A stretch of DNA of 64,000 nt from Rodentibacter sp901420285 (GTDB lineage Bacteria; Pseudomonadota; Gammaproteobacteria; Enterobacterales; Pasteurellaceae), in the NCBI RefSeq assembly GCF_041734645.1, contig NZ_CP162010.1:1240001-1304000 (forward strand), written 5' to 3'. The stretch's first letter is position 1; the number at the start of each line of letters is the position of its first letter. Under the pieces are notes generated by a model, which made no database searches, was not told where the DNA came from, and saw nothing but the letters and a program-made list of their open reading frames with translations. Shown here in pieces: positions 34,229-43,264 of the stretch. The translations under genes and the position numbers were made by a program.

Positions 34229-35260
34229 ATGAAAGACTTAGATTGGAGCAACCTCGGTTTTAGTTATATCAAGACCGATTATCGTTTCATTGCTCATTGG
34301 AAAGAAGGCAAATGGGATGAAGGTAAACTCACCACCGATAACATTTTACATATTCACGAAGGCTCAACCGCACTTCACTATGGCCAACAATGTTTTGAAG
34401 GTTTAAAAGCTTATCGTTGTAAAGACGGCTCTATCAATTTATTCCGTCCGCAAGAAAACGCCAAACGTATGCAACACACCGCGGATCGCCTTTTAATGCC
34501 GCAAGTGCCAACGGAGTTATTTATTCGCGCGTGTAAAGAAGTAGTAAAAGCTAACGAGGAATGGCTTGGCCCTTACGGCTCTGGCGCCACCTTATATTTA
34601 CGACCGTTTTTAATCGGTGTAGGCGAAAATATCGGCGTAAAAGCCGCTCCTGAATTTATTTTCTCCGTATTTTGTTGCCCGGTCGGTGCCTACTTCAAAG
34701 GTGGCTTAGCGCCTTCCAATTTCATCACGACCGAATACGACCGCGCTGCGCCAATGGGTACCGGTGGTGTAAAAGTAGGCGGTAATTACGCGGCAAGCCT
34801 ACTGCCACACATATTAGCTGCGGAAGAAGGCTCGGCAGAACGTAAATTTGCAGATGCAATCTATTTAGATCCCAAAACTCACACCAAAATCGAAGAAGTG
34901 GGTGCGGCAAACTTCTTTGGTATCACTAAAGACAACAAATTCGTTACGCCGAAATCCAAATCAATTTTACCGAGTATTACTAAATATTCCTTACTTTATA
35001 TCGCCAAAGAGCGTTTAGGTATGGAAGCAATTGAAGGCGATGTATATATCGATCAACTTGATCAATTCGCTGAAGCCGGCGCATGTGGTACCGCAGCCGT
35101 CATCTCACCGGTGGGCGGTATTCAACACAAAGGGAAATTCCATGTTTTCTATTCCGAAACTGATGTTGGCCCGATAACCCGCAAACTTTACAACGAACTC
35201 ACCGGCATTCAATTCGGCGATATCGAAGCACCGGAAGGCTGGATTGTAAAAGTGGAATAA
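34229..35260 (+). CDS. ilvE: Branched-chain amino-acid aminotransferase IlvE
   Basis: A PLP enzyme of fold type IV that transaminates the keto acids of leucine, isoleucine and valine. It has 343 residues, so it is the long (eukaryote/Gram-positive-like) form rather than the ~309-residue E. coli form. Motifs include ALHYGQQCFEGLKAYR near the N-terminus, YGSGATLYLRPFLIGVG, VKVGGNYAASLLPH and EVGAANFFGI. AAGGGAAGC precedes the ATG. It is alone between gcvB and the next membrane protein gene. An exact uptake signal lies near its start at 34367. Confidence 0.95.
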   Translation: MKDLDWSNLGFSYIKTDYRFIAHWKEGKWDEGKLTTDNILHIHEGSTALHYGQQCFEGLKAYRCKDGSINLFRPQENAKRMQHTADRLLMPQVPTELFIRACKEVVKANEEWLGPYGSGATLYLRPFLIGVGENIGVKAAPEFIFSVFCCPVGAYFKGGLAPSNFITTEYDRAAPMGTGGVKVGGNYAASLLPHILAAEEGSAERKFADAIYLDPKTHTKIEEVGAANFFGITKDNKFVTPKSKSILPSITKYSLLYIAKERLGMEAIEGDVYIDQLDQFAEAGACGTAAVISPVGGIQHKGKFHVFYSETDVGPITRKLYNELTGIQFGDIEAPEGWIVKVE

Positions 35261-35286
35261 TTGATTACATAGAAGAACGCAAAATG

Positions 35287-35337
35287 ATCTGCTCCATAAA
35301 AGTCGGACTCACCGACTTACTAAGGAGCAGATTTTTT
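35287..35337 (+). terminator. ilvE terminator with two-level stem
   Basis: Outer arms ATCTGCTCC (35287-35295) and GGAGCAGAT (35324-35332) enclose an inner stem AAGTCGG (35300-35306) / CCGACTT (35312-35318), followed by TTTTT. The remainder of the gap to 35493 shows no clear element except AAGGAAAATC before the next gene. Confidence 0.75.
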
Positions 35338-35493
35338 ATGGATTAAATATATTAAATCCGAATTAAATGTCACATCAGCAAACTTATCTTGCCAAATCTA
35401 AATAACGATTCGCTTTCCCTTTCATTTTGTTCTTAGCATTGGCAAAATAGCTCCAATTTTTATTCATAATAATTATCAAGGAAAATCAAAGCC

Positions 35494-38055
35494 ATGAATC
35501 ACCATCCTTTGTTTACCCTATCCTGGCACCGCTATCTCAATTTACTTTTTTTGCTTTTAAGCGTCGGCTTTTTAAACGGCGGCAGCGTAACCTTTATTGC
35601 CGCCAATTGGGATTATTTTTCCGATTTAACCAAAATTTACGGACTGCAAACGGTATTTGCTTTTTCGGTTATTTCGGGCAGTTATTTTTTTATGCGGGAA
35701 AGTCGTCGATTGGAACAGGAAAAATTAAAGTTGCTTTCTGTCTCATTTTTCTTTATTGCCGCCGTACTTATCGGCGCCACCTTGGCCTTGGTCGGGCAAA
35801 CCTACCAAACGGGCGCCGATACCTGGCAATTATTCGCCGTTTGGTCGTTATGCCAACTTCCTTGGTTATTATTGTTGCCAAATGTGGCATCCGCCTTGTT
35901 ACTTATCGTCACCACCAATCTGACGTTATATCTGCTTAACGTTGATGGATTTTATGAGCACGCAACAATTTACGGCATCGTGCTAAATGCAATCGGACTT
36001 CTTTTAAGCGAAATTTTTATTCGTCAGTTGCACGATCAACGCTGGCGCGTGCTCCCGAAAATACTGGTGGTTTTCCTCTTGCTTCATCTTTTCGGCAGTC
36101 GTTTTGTTGGCGAATATTACGACCTTATCTTCCCTTTCGAGCTTTATCCGTTTCATTCCTTTTTACTGATCGCCCTCCCCGCAGCCGCATTGTTTTATTT
36201 TTATCAGCGATACCGTTTTGATTTTGTCAATTTAATCACAACCACCACCGCAATGATTGTAGCCTTCGGTTTGTTGCTTTTTAATCGGATCGATTCCCTC
36301 GACATCGCCTTATTGAACGGCTTACTGATTTTTGCGTTGACCGTCGGGGCGATTATCCGGTTGTATCAATTATATAAAGCCCATTATCCCGAACGTAAAA
36401 ATCTTCCTTGGGCATTATCTTTTCTGCTGATTTTGGCTATTTTAACCGGCATTTTGACCGCACTTGTGTGGCTCGTTTTAGCCTTGAATCTTTCCGAGCC
36501 GGAGAACGCCTTGCCCGGTTTATCAGTTGTCGTTTTGGGCACCGCATTGATGTTGCATCGCGCGAACCCTCAATCCGGCAGCCCGATGTCAATTGTCGTC
36601 GGTATTTTATTTTTGATGGGATATGGCCTGCTCGGCGGCTATTTATTACTCGATCGTTTTGCTTACGATTCCATCGAACGATTCAATTTTTCCGCGCCGG
36701 CATGGTTCACCTTAGTCGTAGCGATTTTTTACTTCGTACGCAAAGAAATTTGGTTACAAACTTTAAGTCTTGTCGCCGTACTTATTATGTGGCAATTAAG
36801 CGCCGTCGAGATGATCTTGCAAACGCCGCTCATTTTTCTTTCCATGCTCGGCGCCGTGTTTGCCTTCTTGGCGCAGCGATTGCCGTCAATAAACGATAAT
36901 GTGCGCGCACAAATCATTCCATTGGCCTGGGCGTTTTTGCTTTTTAGCCTCGGTGCCCTTGTCTTCGATTTGTGGGGCTTTTCCGTGTATCATTTCGCTT
37001 CAACGTGGTCTGATAATTTTAACGGTGTTGCCGATGAATTGCCGCAGGTGAATACGTTTGCGGATTTTTTTAATGTGATCACCCACGGCGTATTTACAAA
37101 GGCTAAATTAAGCGCCACATGGTTGATTTCATTTTTAGTTTGCTTGGCGCCACTTGGCGTTTATGGGCTGATGAACCGATTTTTCTCCTTGTCGCCGGCA
37201 GAAAAATGGACGATTGCCGGCGTCTTGGCGTTATTTACCGTTGGTTTTATTGCGCAGCCGACGATTTTATTTTTCGCTTCATTATGGCTTCTCGCCTATT
37301 TTGTGGCGAACCGATATTTATTTTTTATCGCCTTAGCGGCGCTCATCATTAATTTAGCCATTTACTATTATTGGTTATCTATCCCATTACTTTATAAGGC
37401 TTTTTTATTATTGTTTTTCGGCGTGATATTTGCTTTGAGCGCAATTTATTTACATCGAAAACATCAAGAGGAAACAAAAAGTGCGGTCAATTTTGCCGGC
37501 GTTTCTAAAATCAAACCGATGATTGCCCTTTGTACGCTTTTTTTCATGCTATTGCCGCTAAATTATAAAGTTTGGCAGTTTGAAGATGTGCTAGTGACGG
37601 GAAAACCGGTGGTGCTGGAAATTGCGCCGGTCGATCCGCGTTCTCTCATACAAGGCGATTATATGTCGCTCAGTTACGCCATTTTGACTGACTTGACGGA
37701 TATTCGCGCGCAACTAAACGAATCTAACACAGAGGTCGAAACGAGTGACGATGACGATGTCATGCAAAAACAACGCCCGAAACGGCTTTATGCCTTAATT
37801 CATCAGAACGAACAGGGCATTGCCACCTTATGCCGCGTGGAAAGCCGTATTCCGACAGATTTTTTTGATTGCGTGCCGGACGTGTATTTGCCGATAAATA
37901 ATGCCGGCCGGATGCCAAAATTGCCAAGTCAGGAATATTTCTTCGCAGAAGGTAAGGGACAGTATTACGCGCAGGCGGAATATGCCGAATACCGTTTTAA
38001 AGATGGCATCTTATTGCTCGCCCGTTTGCTGGATAAGGATTTGAAACCGTTGTAG
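35494..38055 (+). CDS. Fused DUF2157 / DUF4401 / GDYXXLXY inner-membrane protein
   Basis: An 853-residue polytopic membrane protein with roughly 20 hydrophobic segments. The N-terminus (NGGSVTFIAANWDYFSDLTKIYG) is of the DUF2157 type. The central region resembles DUF4401. After about residue 665 a single membrane anchor leads into a GDYXXLXY domain with the diagnostic QGDYMSLSYAI, found in small periplasmic proteins. In many bacteria these are two or three separate adjacent genes; here they are one chain. The function of the family is unknown. A 12-mer variant at 36538 and exact uptake signals at 36457 and 37479 lie inside. It is a single-gene transcript, convergent with cmoA. Confidence 0.75.
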   Translation: MNHHPLFTLSWHRYLNLLFLLLSVGFLNGGSVTFIAANWDYFSDLTKIYGLQTVFAFSVISGSYFFMRESRRLEQEKLKLLSVSFFFIAAVLIGATLALVGQTYQTGADTWQLFAVWSLCQLPWLLLLPNVASALLLIVTTNLTLYLLNVDGFYEHATIYGIVLNAIGLLLSEIFIRQLHDQRWRVLPKILVVFLLLHLFGSRFVGEYYDLIFPFELYPFHSFLLIALPAAALFYFYQRYRFDFVNLITTTTAMIVAFGLLLFNRIDSLDIALLNGLLIFALTVGAIIRLYQLYKAHYPERKNLPWALSFLLILAILTGILTALVWLVLALNLSEPENALPGLSVVVLGTALMLHRANPQSGSPMSIVVGILFLMGYGLLGGYLLLDRFAYDSIERFNFSAPAWFTLVVAIFYFVRKEIWLQTLSLVAVLIMWQLSAVEMILQTPLIFLSMLGAVFAFLAQRLPSINDNVRAQIIPLAWAFLLFSLGALVFDLWGFSVYHFASTWSDNFNGVADELPQVNTFADFFNVITHGVFTKAKLSATWLISFLVCLAPLGVYGLMNRFFSLSPAEKWTIAGVLALFTVGFIAQPTILFFASLWLLAYFVANRYLFFIALAALIINLAIYYYWLSIPLLYKAFLLLFFGVIFALSAIYLHRKHQEETKSAVNFAGVSKIKPMIALCTLFFMLLPLNYKVWQFEDVLVTGKPVVLEIAPVDPRSLIQGDYMSLSYAILTDLTDIRAQLNESNTEVETSDDDDVMQKQRPKRLYALIHQNEQGIATLCRVESRIPTDFFDCVPDVYLPINNAGRMPKLPSQEYFFAEGKGQYYAQAEYAEYRFKDGILLLARLLDKDLKPL

Positions 38056-38150
38056 AAAGGTTTAATGAAACAATGAGGTGACAAAAAATGATATGGCGCA
38101 ACAAATGCATAAAAGCATCAAGATTGTAAGTCAGATTTTATGTCGCCGAA

Positions 38151-38186
38151 TAGCACCGCATTGAAGCCGGTTTCAATGCGGCGCTA
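38151..38186. repeat. Inverted pair of the 12-mer between convergent genes
   Basis: The exact copy at 38152-38163 and the one-base variant CAATGCGGCGCT (38174-38185) form a TAGC...GCTA hairpin of about 15 bp with one A-C mismatch and a short GC-rich loop. It stands between the fused membrane protein gene and the convergent cmoA and probably terminates at least one of them. Confidence 0.7.
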
Positions 38187-38266
38187 TTTCGTGAGGAGAA
38201 TTTTAGCCTTATGCAACAGCCGCATCATACTGCAGCATTTTTTTGTCACCGCACTCAAGTTCTGTT

Positions 38267-38992
38267 TTATTTGATCGCAATGATCGAACCGAAATTAAAA
38301 CACTGGAACCACAGTTCCACATGAGCAAATCCGACATTTTTTAACCGCGTTTTATGGGTGTCGATGCTATCCGTGCGCATCACATTTTCCAATGCGGTGC
38401 GTTTTTGACTCACTTCTAACTCGCTATAACCGTTGGCGCGCTTGAACTGATGATGTAAGTCAATCAGCAATTCGTCGATTTGTTCGTCTGCAAAACGGAA
38501 TTTTTCCGAAAGCACCAATACGCCGTTCGGCTTCAAACCCTGATAAATTTTTTCCAATAACGCTACTCGATCCTGCGGCGGCAAAAATTGCAAAGTGAAA
38601 TTTAAAATCACCATGGAAGCGTTCTGAATATCAATCTGACGAATATCATCACATAAAATTTCCACCGGAATGTCGCTGTGATAAGCCGCGATGTGCTGAC
38701 GGCAACGTTCTACCATCGGTTGGGAATTATCTACGCCGATAATCTTCACATTAGGTCGGCGAATGTGACGACGTGCGGAAAGCGTCGCTGCACCGCGCGA
38801 ACAGCCAAGATCGTACACATTGCTATTGGCGGTCACAAAGCGTTCGGCAAGCATACCGATGGCGGTAATGATATTGGAATAGCCCGGCACGGAGCGTTGG
38901 ATCATATCGGGAAACACTTCGGCTACGCTTTCGTCAAAGGTAAAATCGCCCAATTTTTCAATGGGCGCGGAGAAAATAGTGTCTTTGTTCAT
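38267..38992 (-). CDS. cmoA: Carboxy-S-adenosyl-L-methionine synthase CmoA
   Basis: CmoA turns SAM and prephenate into carboxy-SAM, the donor used by CmoB to make cmo5U34 in tRNA wobble positions. It has 241 residues. The SAM motif is VYDLGCSRGAATLSARRHI, with GVDNSQPMVERCRQHI and MVILNFTLQFLPP. The start MNKDTIFSAPIEKLGDF matches the family. cmoB, usually its neighbour, is not in the window. A near-copy of the 12-mer is in frame at 38390 (RTALENV). Confidence 0.95.
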   Translation of the reverse strand: MNKDTIFSAPIEKLGDFTFDESVAEVFPDMIQRSVPGYSNIITAIGMLAERFVTANSNVYDLGCSRGAATLSARRHIRRPNVKIIGVDNSQPMVERCRQHIAAYHSDIPVEILCDDIRQIDIQNASMVILNFTLQFLPPQDRVALLEKIYQGLKPNGVLVLSEKFRFADEQIDELLIDLHHQFKRANGYSELEVSQKRTALENVMRTDSIDTHKTRLKNVGFAHVELWFQCFNFGSIIAIK

Positions 38993-39143
38993 GGTTTTTA
39001 TAAACTGCGCAAAAAAGTGCGGTCATTTTAGAGAAAGTTTTTCACTGCGCAAATAAATTTCGCTTTCCAATTCAAAAGCCCCGGCAATTTCCGTATAATC
39101 AGGCGGTTAATTTATCTCTGAATTAGAAAAAAGGAATATAAAA

Positions 39144-40913
39144 ATGATGCGTTCACATTATTGCGGTGCGTTAAACCGTACAAATATTGGTCAAGAAGTG
39201 ACATTAAGCGGTTGGGTGCACCGTCGTCGTGATTTAGGCGGTTTGATTTTTATTGATATGCGTGACCGTGATGGCATCGTGCAAGTGTGTTTCGATCCGA
39301 AATTCCAAGAAGCACTAACCGCTGCGGCAGGCTTGCGTAACGAATTTTGCATTCAAATCAAAGGTAAAGTGATTGCCCGCCCGGAAAATCAAATCAACAA
39401 AAATATGGCGACTGGTGAAGTGGAAGTGTTAGCGAAAGAATTGCGCATTTACAACGCGTCTGATGTATTGCCGCTCGACTTCAACCAAAACAACACTGAA
39501 GAACAACGCTTAAAATACCGTTATTTGGATTTACGCCGTCCTGAAATGGCGCAACGTTTGAAAACTCGTGCGAAAATCACCAGTTTTGTGCGTCGTTTTA
39601 TGGATGACAACGGTTTCTTAGATATTGAAACCCCAATGCTCACCAAAGCGACTCCGGAAGGCGCGCGTGACTATCTCGTGCCGAGCCGTGTCCATAAAGG
39701 CAAGTTTTACGCCTTGCCGCAATCTCCGCAGCTGTTCAAACAGCTTCTTATGATGTCTGGTTTTGACCGTTATTATCAAATCGTGAAATGTTTCCGCGAT
39801 GAAGATTTACGTGCAGACCGCCAACCTGAATTTACCCAAATCGATGTGGAAACCTCTTTCTTAACTGCGCCTGAAGTACGTGAAATTATGGAACGTATGG
39901 TGCACAGTTTGTGGCAAGAAATTATCGGCGTGGATTTAGGCAAGTTCCCAGTGATGACCTGGCAGGAAGCAATGCACCGTTTCGGTTCCGATAAACCGGA
40001 TTTGCGTAACCCGTTAGAAATGGTGGATGTAGCAGATATCGTGAAAGATGTCGATTTCAAAGTATTCCAAGGTCCGGCCAATGATCCGAACGGTCGTGTG
40101 GCGGTCATTCGCACACCAAATGGCAGCGAAATTACGCGTAAACAAATTGATGAATACACTCAATTTGTTGGTATCTACGGTGCGAAAGGTTTAGCTTGGG
40201 CGAAAGTGAATGATATCAATGCGGGCCTTGAAGGCGTGCAAAGCCCGATTGCGAAATTCTTAAATGAAGACGTATGGAAATCGTTAGCAGAACGTGTAAA
40301 AGTACAAAACGGTGATATCTTGTTCTTCGGCGCAGACAAATGGCAAACTACCACAGATGCCATGGGCGCATTACGTTTGAAACTGGGTCGTGATCTCGGT
40401 TTAACCCGTTTAGATGAATGGCAACCGCTTTGGGTCATTGATTTCCCTATGTTTGAGCGTGATGATGAAGGCAACTTGGCGGCAATGCACCACCCATTCA
40501 CCTCACCAAAAGATTTCAGCCCGGAACAATTAGAAGCAGATCCGACAAGTGCCGTGGCGAATGCTTACGATATGGTGATCAATGGTTACGAAGTGGGTGG
40601 CGGTTCCGTACGTATTTTCGATCCGAAAATGCAACAAACCGTATTCCGCATTCTGGGCATTGACGAACAAGAACAACGCGAGAAATTTGGTTTCCTGTTG
40701 GATGCCTTGAAATTCGGCACACCGCCACACGCAGGTTTAGCCTTCGGCTTAGACCGTTTAACCATGCTTTTAACCGGCACTGAAAATATCCGCGATGTGA
40801 TTGCGTTCCCGAAAACCACGGCAGCGGCGTGCTTGATGACGGAAGCGCCAAGCGTGGCAAACCCGCAAGCTTTGGCAGAATTAAGCGTTCAAGTCGTAGC
40901 GAAAGCAGAATAA
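39144..40913 (+). CDS. aspS: Aspartyl-tRNA synthetase
   Basis: A class IIb synthetase that charges tRNA-Asp. It has 589 residues. The N-terminal OB-fold anticodon-binding domain (about 1-105, GWVHRRRDLGGLIFIDMRDRDG) is followed by the catalytic domain with motif 2 FRDEDLRADRQPEF, the bacterial GAD insertion, and motif 3 GLAFGLDRL. Two ATG codons in tandem can start it (39144, 39147); AAGGAATAT precedes them. The bacterial length with the GAD insertion points to the discriminating form. It stands alone. Confidence 0.97.
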   Translation: MMRSHYCGALNRTNIGQEVTLSGWVHRRRDLGGLIFIDMRDRDGIVQVCFDPKFQEALTAAAGLRNEFCIQIKGKVIARPENQINKNMATGEVEVLAKELRIYNASDVLPLDFNQNNTEEQRLKYRYLDLRRPEMAQRLKTRAKITSFVRRFMDDNGFLDIETPMLTKATPEGARDYLVPSRVHKGKFYALPQSPQLFKQLLMMSGFDRYYQIVKCFRDEDLRADRQPEFTQIDVETSFLTAPEVREIMERMVHSLWQEIIGVDLGKFPVMTWQEAMHRFGSDKPDLRNPLEMVDVADIVKDVDFKVFQGPANDPNGRVAVIRTPNGSEITRKQIDEYTQFVGIYGAKGLAWAKVNDINAGLEGVQSPIAKFLNEDVWKSLAERVKVQNGDILFFGADKWQTTTDAMGALRLKLGRDLGLTRLDEWQPLWVIDFPMFERDDEGNLAAMHHPFTSPKDFSPEQLEADPTSAVANAYDMVINGYEVGGGSVRIFDPKMQQTVFRILGIDEQEQREKFGFLLDALKFGTPPHAGLAFGLDRLTMLLTGTENIRDVIAFPKTTAAACLMTEAPSVANPQALAELSVQVVAKAE

Positions 40914-40939
40914 ATTCTTAGTGTTTTGAAAATAAAAAT

Positions 40940-40975
40940 AATCCGCCCTAAAAATTGAAAGGTGCGGATTTTTTT
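40940..40975 (+). terminator. aspS terminator
   Basis: AATCCGC (40940-40946) and GCGGATT (40964-40970) with a T run after them; the loop is long (17 bases). A variant of the 12-mer (CAATGCGGTGCC) follows at 40996. The rest of the gap to 41151 shows nothing else clear. Confidence 0.6.
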
Positions 40976-41151
40976 ATGCGCAAGGAATGCGCGTTCAATG
41001 CGGTGCCCAAAAGCGACTTGACTTGTACGAAACGACTTTATCCCCGCAAAATTAAGGATACGAAGAATAGAAAGGAATAAATTAAGAAAGGAATACAAGC
41101 CCGTACAATGTCACATATTCAATATTTATTTATTAATGCAAACTAGGGCAT

Positions 41152-42249
41152 TCAAATTTCAACCGCCCCTGCCTTTCCGCTTAGGCCTTCCCGAATCCAC
41201 TGTTCAAAGGCGTCATAATCCACCAAAAAAGCGTCGTGACCGTAAATTGACGGAAATTCATGAAAAGTCAGCGCAACCCCACTTTGTTCTAAAAGTTGCT
41301 TGCTTTTATGTAAATCGACAGATTTAAAAAGCTGATCCGTCGTGACGGAAATCAAGGTATAACGCGCTTTAATCCGAGCAAGTGCTGTTTTAATATCGGC
41401 ATATCCAAGGCTCGGATCATACATATCCAATGCGCGTAAAAGATGTAAATAACTGTTGGCGTCGAAGCGTTCAAGAAATTTTTTGCCTTGGTAAGTCAAA
41501 TAAGATTCTACTTGGAAATAATCACCCCAAAATTGCCCTTCGGATTTCGTAGCGCGCCCGAAAGCTTTGGCAAGTTGCGAATCAGTGCGGTAAGTCAGCA
41601 TACCGAGCATGCGCGCAATAGAAAGCCCTTGCTCCGGCGGAACGCCATCATAATAATCGCCACCATTAAAATTCGGATCATTAATCACCGCTTGACGCAT
41701 CACATGGTTAAAGCCGATAGCTTCAGCGCTAAAGAAAATCGACGAGCAAAGATTGACGATATTATCGACAAAGTCCGGGTATTCAATACCCCATTGCGTT
41801 GCTTGCATGCCACCGAAAGAGCCACCGATCACCGCATTCAAATGGGGAATGTTTAAAAAATCAATCAGCGCTTTTTGCACGTGTACGATATCCTGCACGG
41901 TGATATTCGGGAACAGGCTGCCGTAAGGTTTGCCGGTTTGAGGATTGAGGGAAGAAGGTCCGGTGGTGCCTTTGCACCCCCCCAACACATTGGAGCAAAT
42001 AAAAAAATAACGCGAAGTATCAAGCGCCGAACCGTCACCCATAAAATTTTGCCACCAACCGTCCTTTTCTTTGTTGGAAAAATAAGGTTCCGCATCGCCC
42101 GTAAGCGCATGGCAAATCAGCACCGCATTGGTTTTGTCCGCATTCAAGGTTCCGTAAGTTTGATAAGCCACTTGAACGGGCGAAAGTTCACCGCCCATAA
42201 CCAACTTTAATGGCTTGTCTTGAAACAGCACGACATTTTGGACAGACAT
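41152..42249 (-). CDS. metX: Homoserine O-acetyltransferase MetX
   Basis: An alpha/beta hydrolase fold enzyme that acetylates (in some lineages succinylates) homoserine with acyl-CoA in methionine synthesis. It has 365 residues. The nucleophile motif is GGSFGGMQATQWG with its serine, and the acidic and histidine members lie near the C-terminus (SVTTDQLF, YGHDAFLVD). Two MetJ boxes lie upstream at 42321-42336, so it is repressed by SAM. A 12-mer copy at 42119 is in frame (TNAVLICHAL). No metB/metY is seen in the window. Confidence 0.93.
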   Translation of the reverse strand: MSVQNVVLFQDKPLKLVMGGELSPVQVAYQTYGTLNADKTNAVLICHALTGDAEPYFSNKEKDGWWQNFMGDGSALDTSRYFFICSNVLGGCKGTTGPSSLNPQTGKPYGSLFPNITVQDIVHVQKALIDFLNIPHLNAVIGGSFGGMQATQWGIEYPDFVDNIVNLCSSIFFSAEAIGFNHVMRQAVINDPNFNGGDYYDGVPPEQGLSIARMLGMLTYRTDSQLAKAFGRATKSEGQFWGDYFQVESYLTYQGKKFLERFDANSYLHLLRALDMYDPSLGYADIKTALARIKARYTLISVTTDQLFKSVDLHKSKQLLEQSGVALTFHEFPSIYGHDAFLVDYDAFEQWIREGLSGKAGAVEI

Positions 42250-42320
42250 TGAAAACCTATCGTATCAAGGAAAAAATGCACCAATTATCAACAGCTCGCT
42301 GCCTTTGTCAAGGATAATTT

Positions 42321-42336
42321 AGACGTCTAAACGTCC
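42321..42336. promoter_or_regulatory. Tandem MetJ boxes upstream of metX
   Basis: AGACGTCT (42321-42328) is followed directly by AAACGTCC (42329-42336). The met box consensus is AGACGTCT in adjacent 8-base repeats. The site lies about 72 bases upstream of the metX start and between it and the divergent SanA-like gene. Confidence 0.8.
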
Positions 42337-42395
42337 AAATAAAAACCGACTTTGCGCTCGCAAATTTCAACTTGAACTCATACGCGTTTTTCATT

Positions 42396-43112
42396 ATGTT
42401 AACGCTCATGTTTACTTTAAAGACTCCGCTCAAAACGGAACGCCTGCTCCTTTGGCATCGCATTCATTTAGGCAAAATCATCCGCGCAATAATAGCTTTC
42501 AATGCGGTGCTAATTTTACTTAGCGTTGCGATTGACCGGTACATCAGTTTTTCCGTCCGACAAAATTTGTACGAAAATCTCGAGGATCTGCCTTATCGCC
42601 CCTACGCACTCGTGCTCGGCACCTCTAAATTCGTCGCCCCCGGCAAAACTAACGATTACTACAGTAACCGCCTTGAAGCAGCAAAATCTTTGCTAGAACA
42701 CGGCAAAGTCAGCTATTTACTGCTAAGCGGCGATAACCGCACGCTTCAATATAATGAACCGAAAATGATGTTTCGCGATCTGCGCAAAATGGGCGTATCG
42801 GAAAATTTAATGTTCCGTGATTTCGCCGGTTTCCGCACGCTGGATTCCGTTATCCGTGCCGACAAAGTATTCAACATTAATGGATTTACTATCGTCAGCC
42901 AAAAATTCCATTGCGAACGTGCACTGTTCATCGCTGAATTTAACGATATCGACGCCATTTGTTTCGTTGCCAAACAGCCAAAAATCAACTTCTCCACTCG
43001 CCTACGGGAAATCTTCGCGCGTAGCAAAGCGGTGCTCGATTTACTACTCGGCATTAAACCGTACTTCTTGGGCGAACCGGAACCTCTGCCAATGCCGGAT
43101 AACGAAGATTAA
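42396..43112 (+). CDS. sanA: SanA/YdcF family (DUF218) membrane-anchored protein
   Basis: A 238-residue protein with one N-terminal membrane anchor (IIRAIIAFNAVLILLSVAI) and a DUF218 domain: PYALVLGTSKFVAPGKTNDYYSNRLEAA, YLLLSGDN, and FTIVSQKFHCERALFIA. E. coli SanA contributes to the envelope barrier that excludes vancomycin at high temperature; the chemistry is not known. The start is uncertain: ATG at 42396 or 42408, neither with a good ribosome binding site. An exact 12-mer copy at 42500 encodes NAVLI inside the membrane anchor. Confidence 0.8.
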   Translation: MLTLMFTLKTPLKTERLLLWHRIHLGKIIRAIIAFNAVLILLSVAIDRYISFSVRQNLYENLEDLPYRPYALVLGTSKFVAPGKTNDYYSNRLEAAKSLLEHGKVSYLLLSGDNRTLQYNEPKMMFRDLRKMGVSENLMFRDFAGFRTLDSVIRADKVFNINGFTIVSQKFHCERALFIAEFNDIDAICFVAKQPKINFSTRLREIFARSKAVLDLLLGIKPYFLGEPEPLPMPDNED

Positions 43113-43190
43113 AAATTATCTAATTTTTTAACGATTTAATTAGCAAATTAGATCTAAAATAAAGAATCCTTAAAATTTCACAAAATTTAT

Positions 43191-43219
43191 TTGACAACAT
43201 TTTATGAAATCGTTATTTC
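43191..43219 (+). promoter_or_regulatory. lysC promoter
   Basis: TTGACA (43191-43196), a 17-base spacer and TATTTC (43214-43219), about 45 bases before the lysC ATG. The leader after it is too short for a lysine riboswitch. Confidence 0.5.
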
Positions 43220-43264
43220 TACTTTCCACACAACATCTTACAACATTCACCTAGAGGAAAAATT

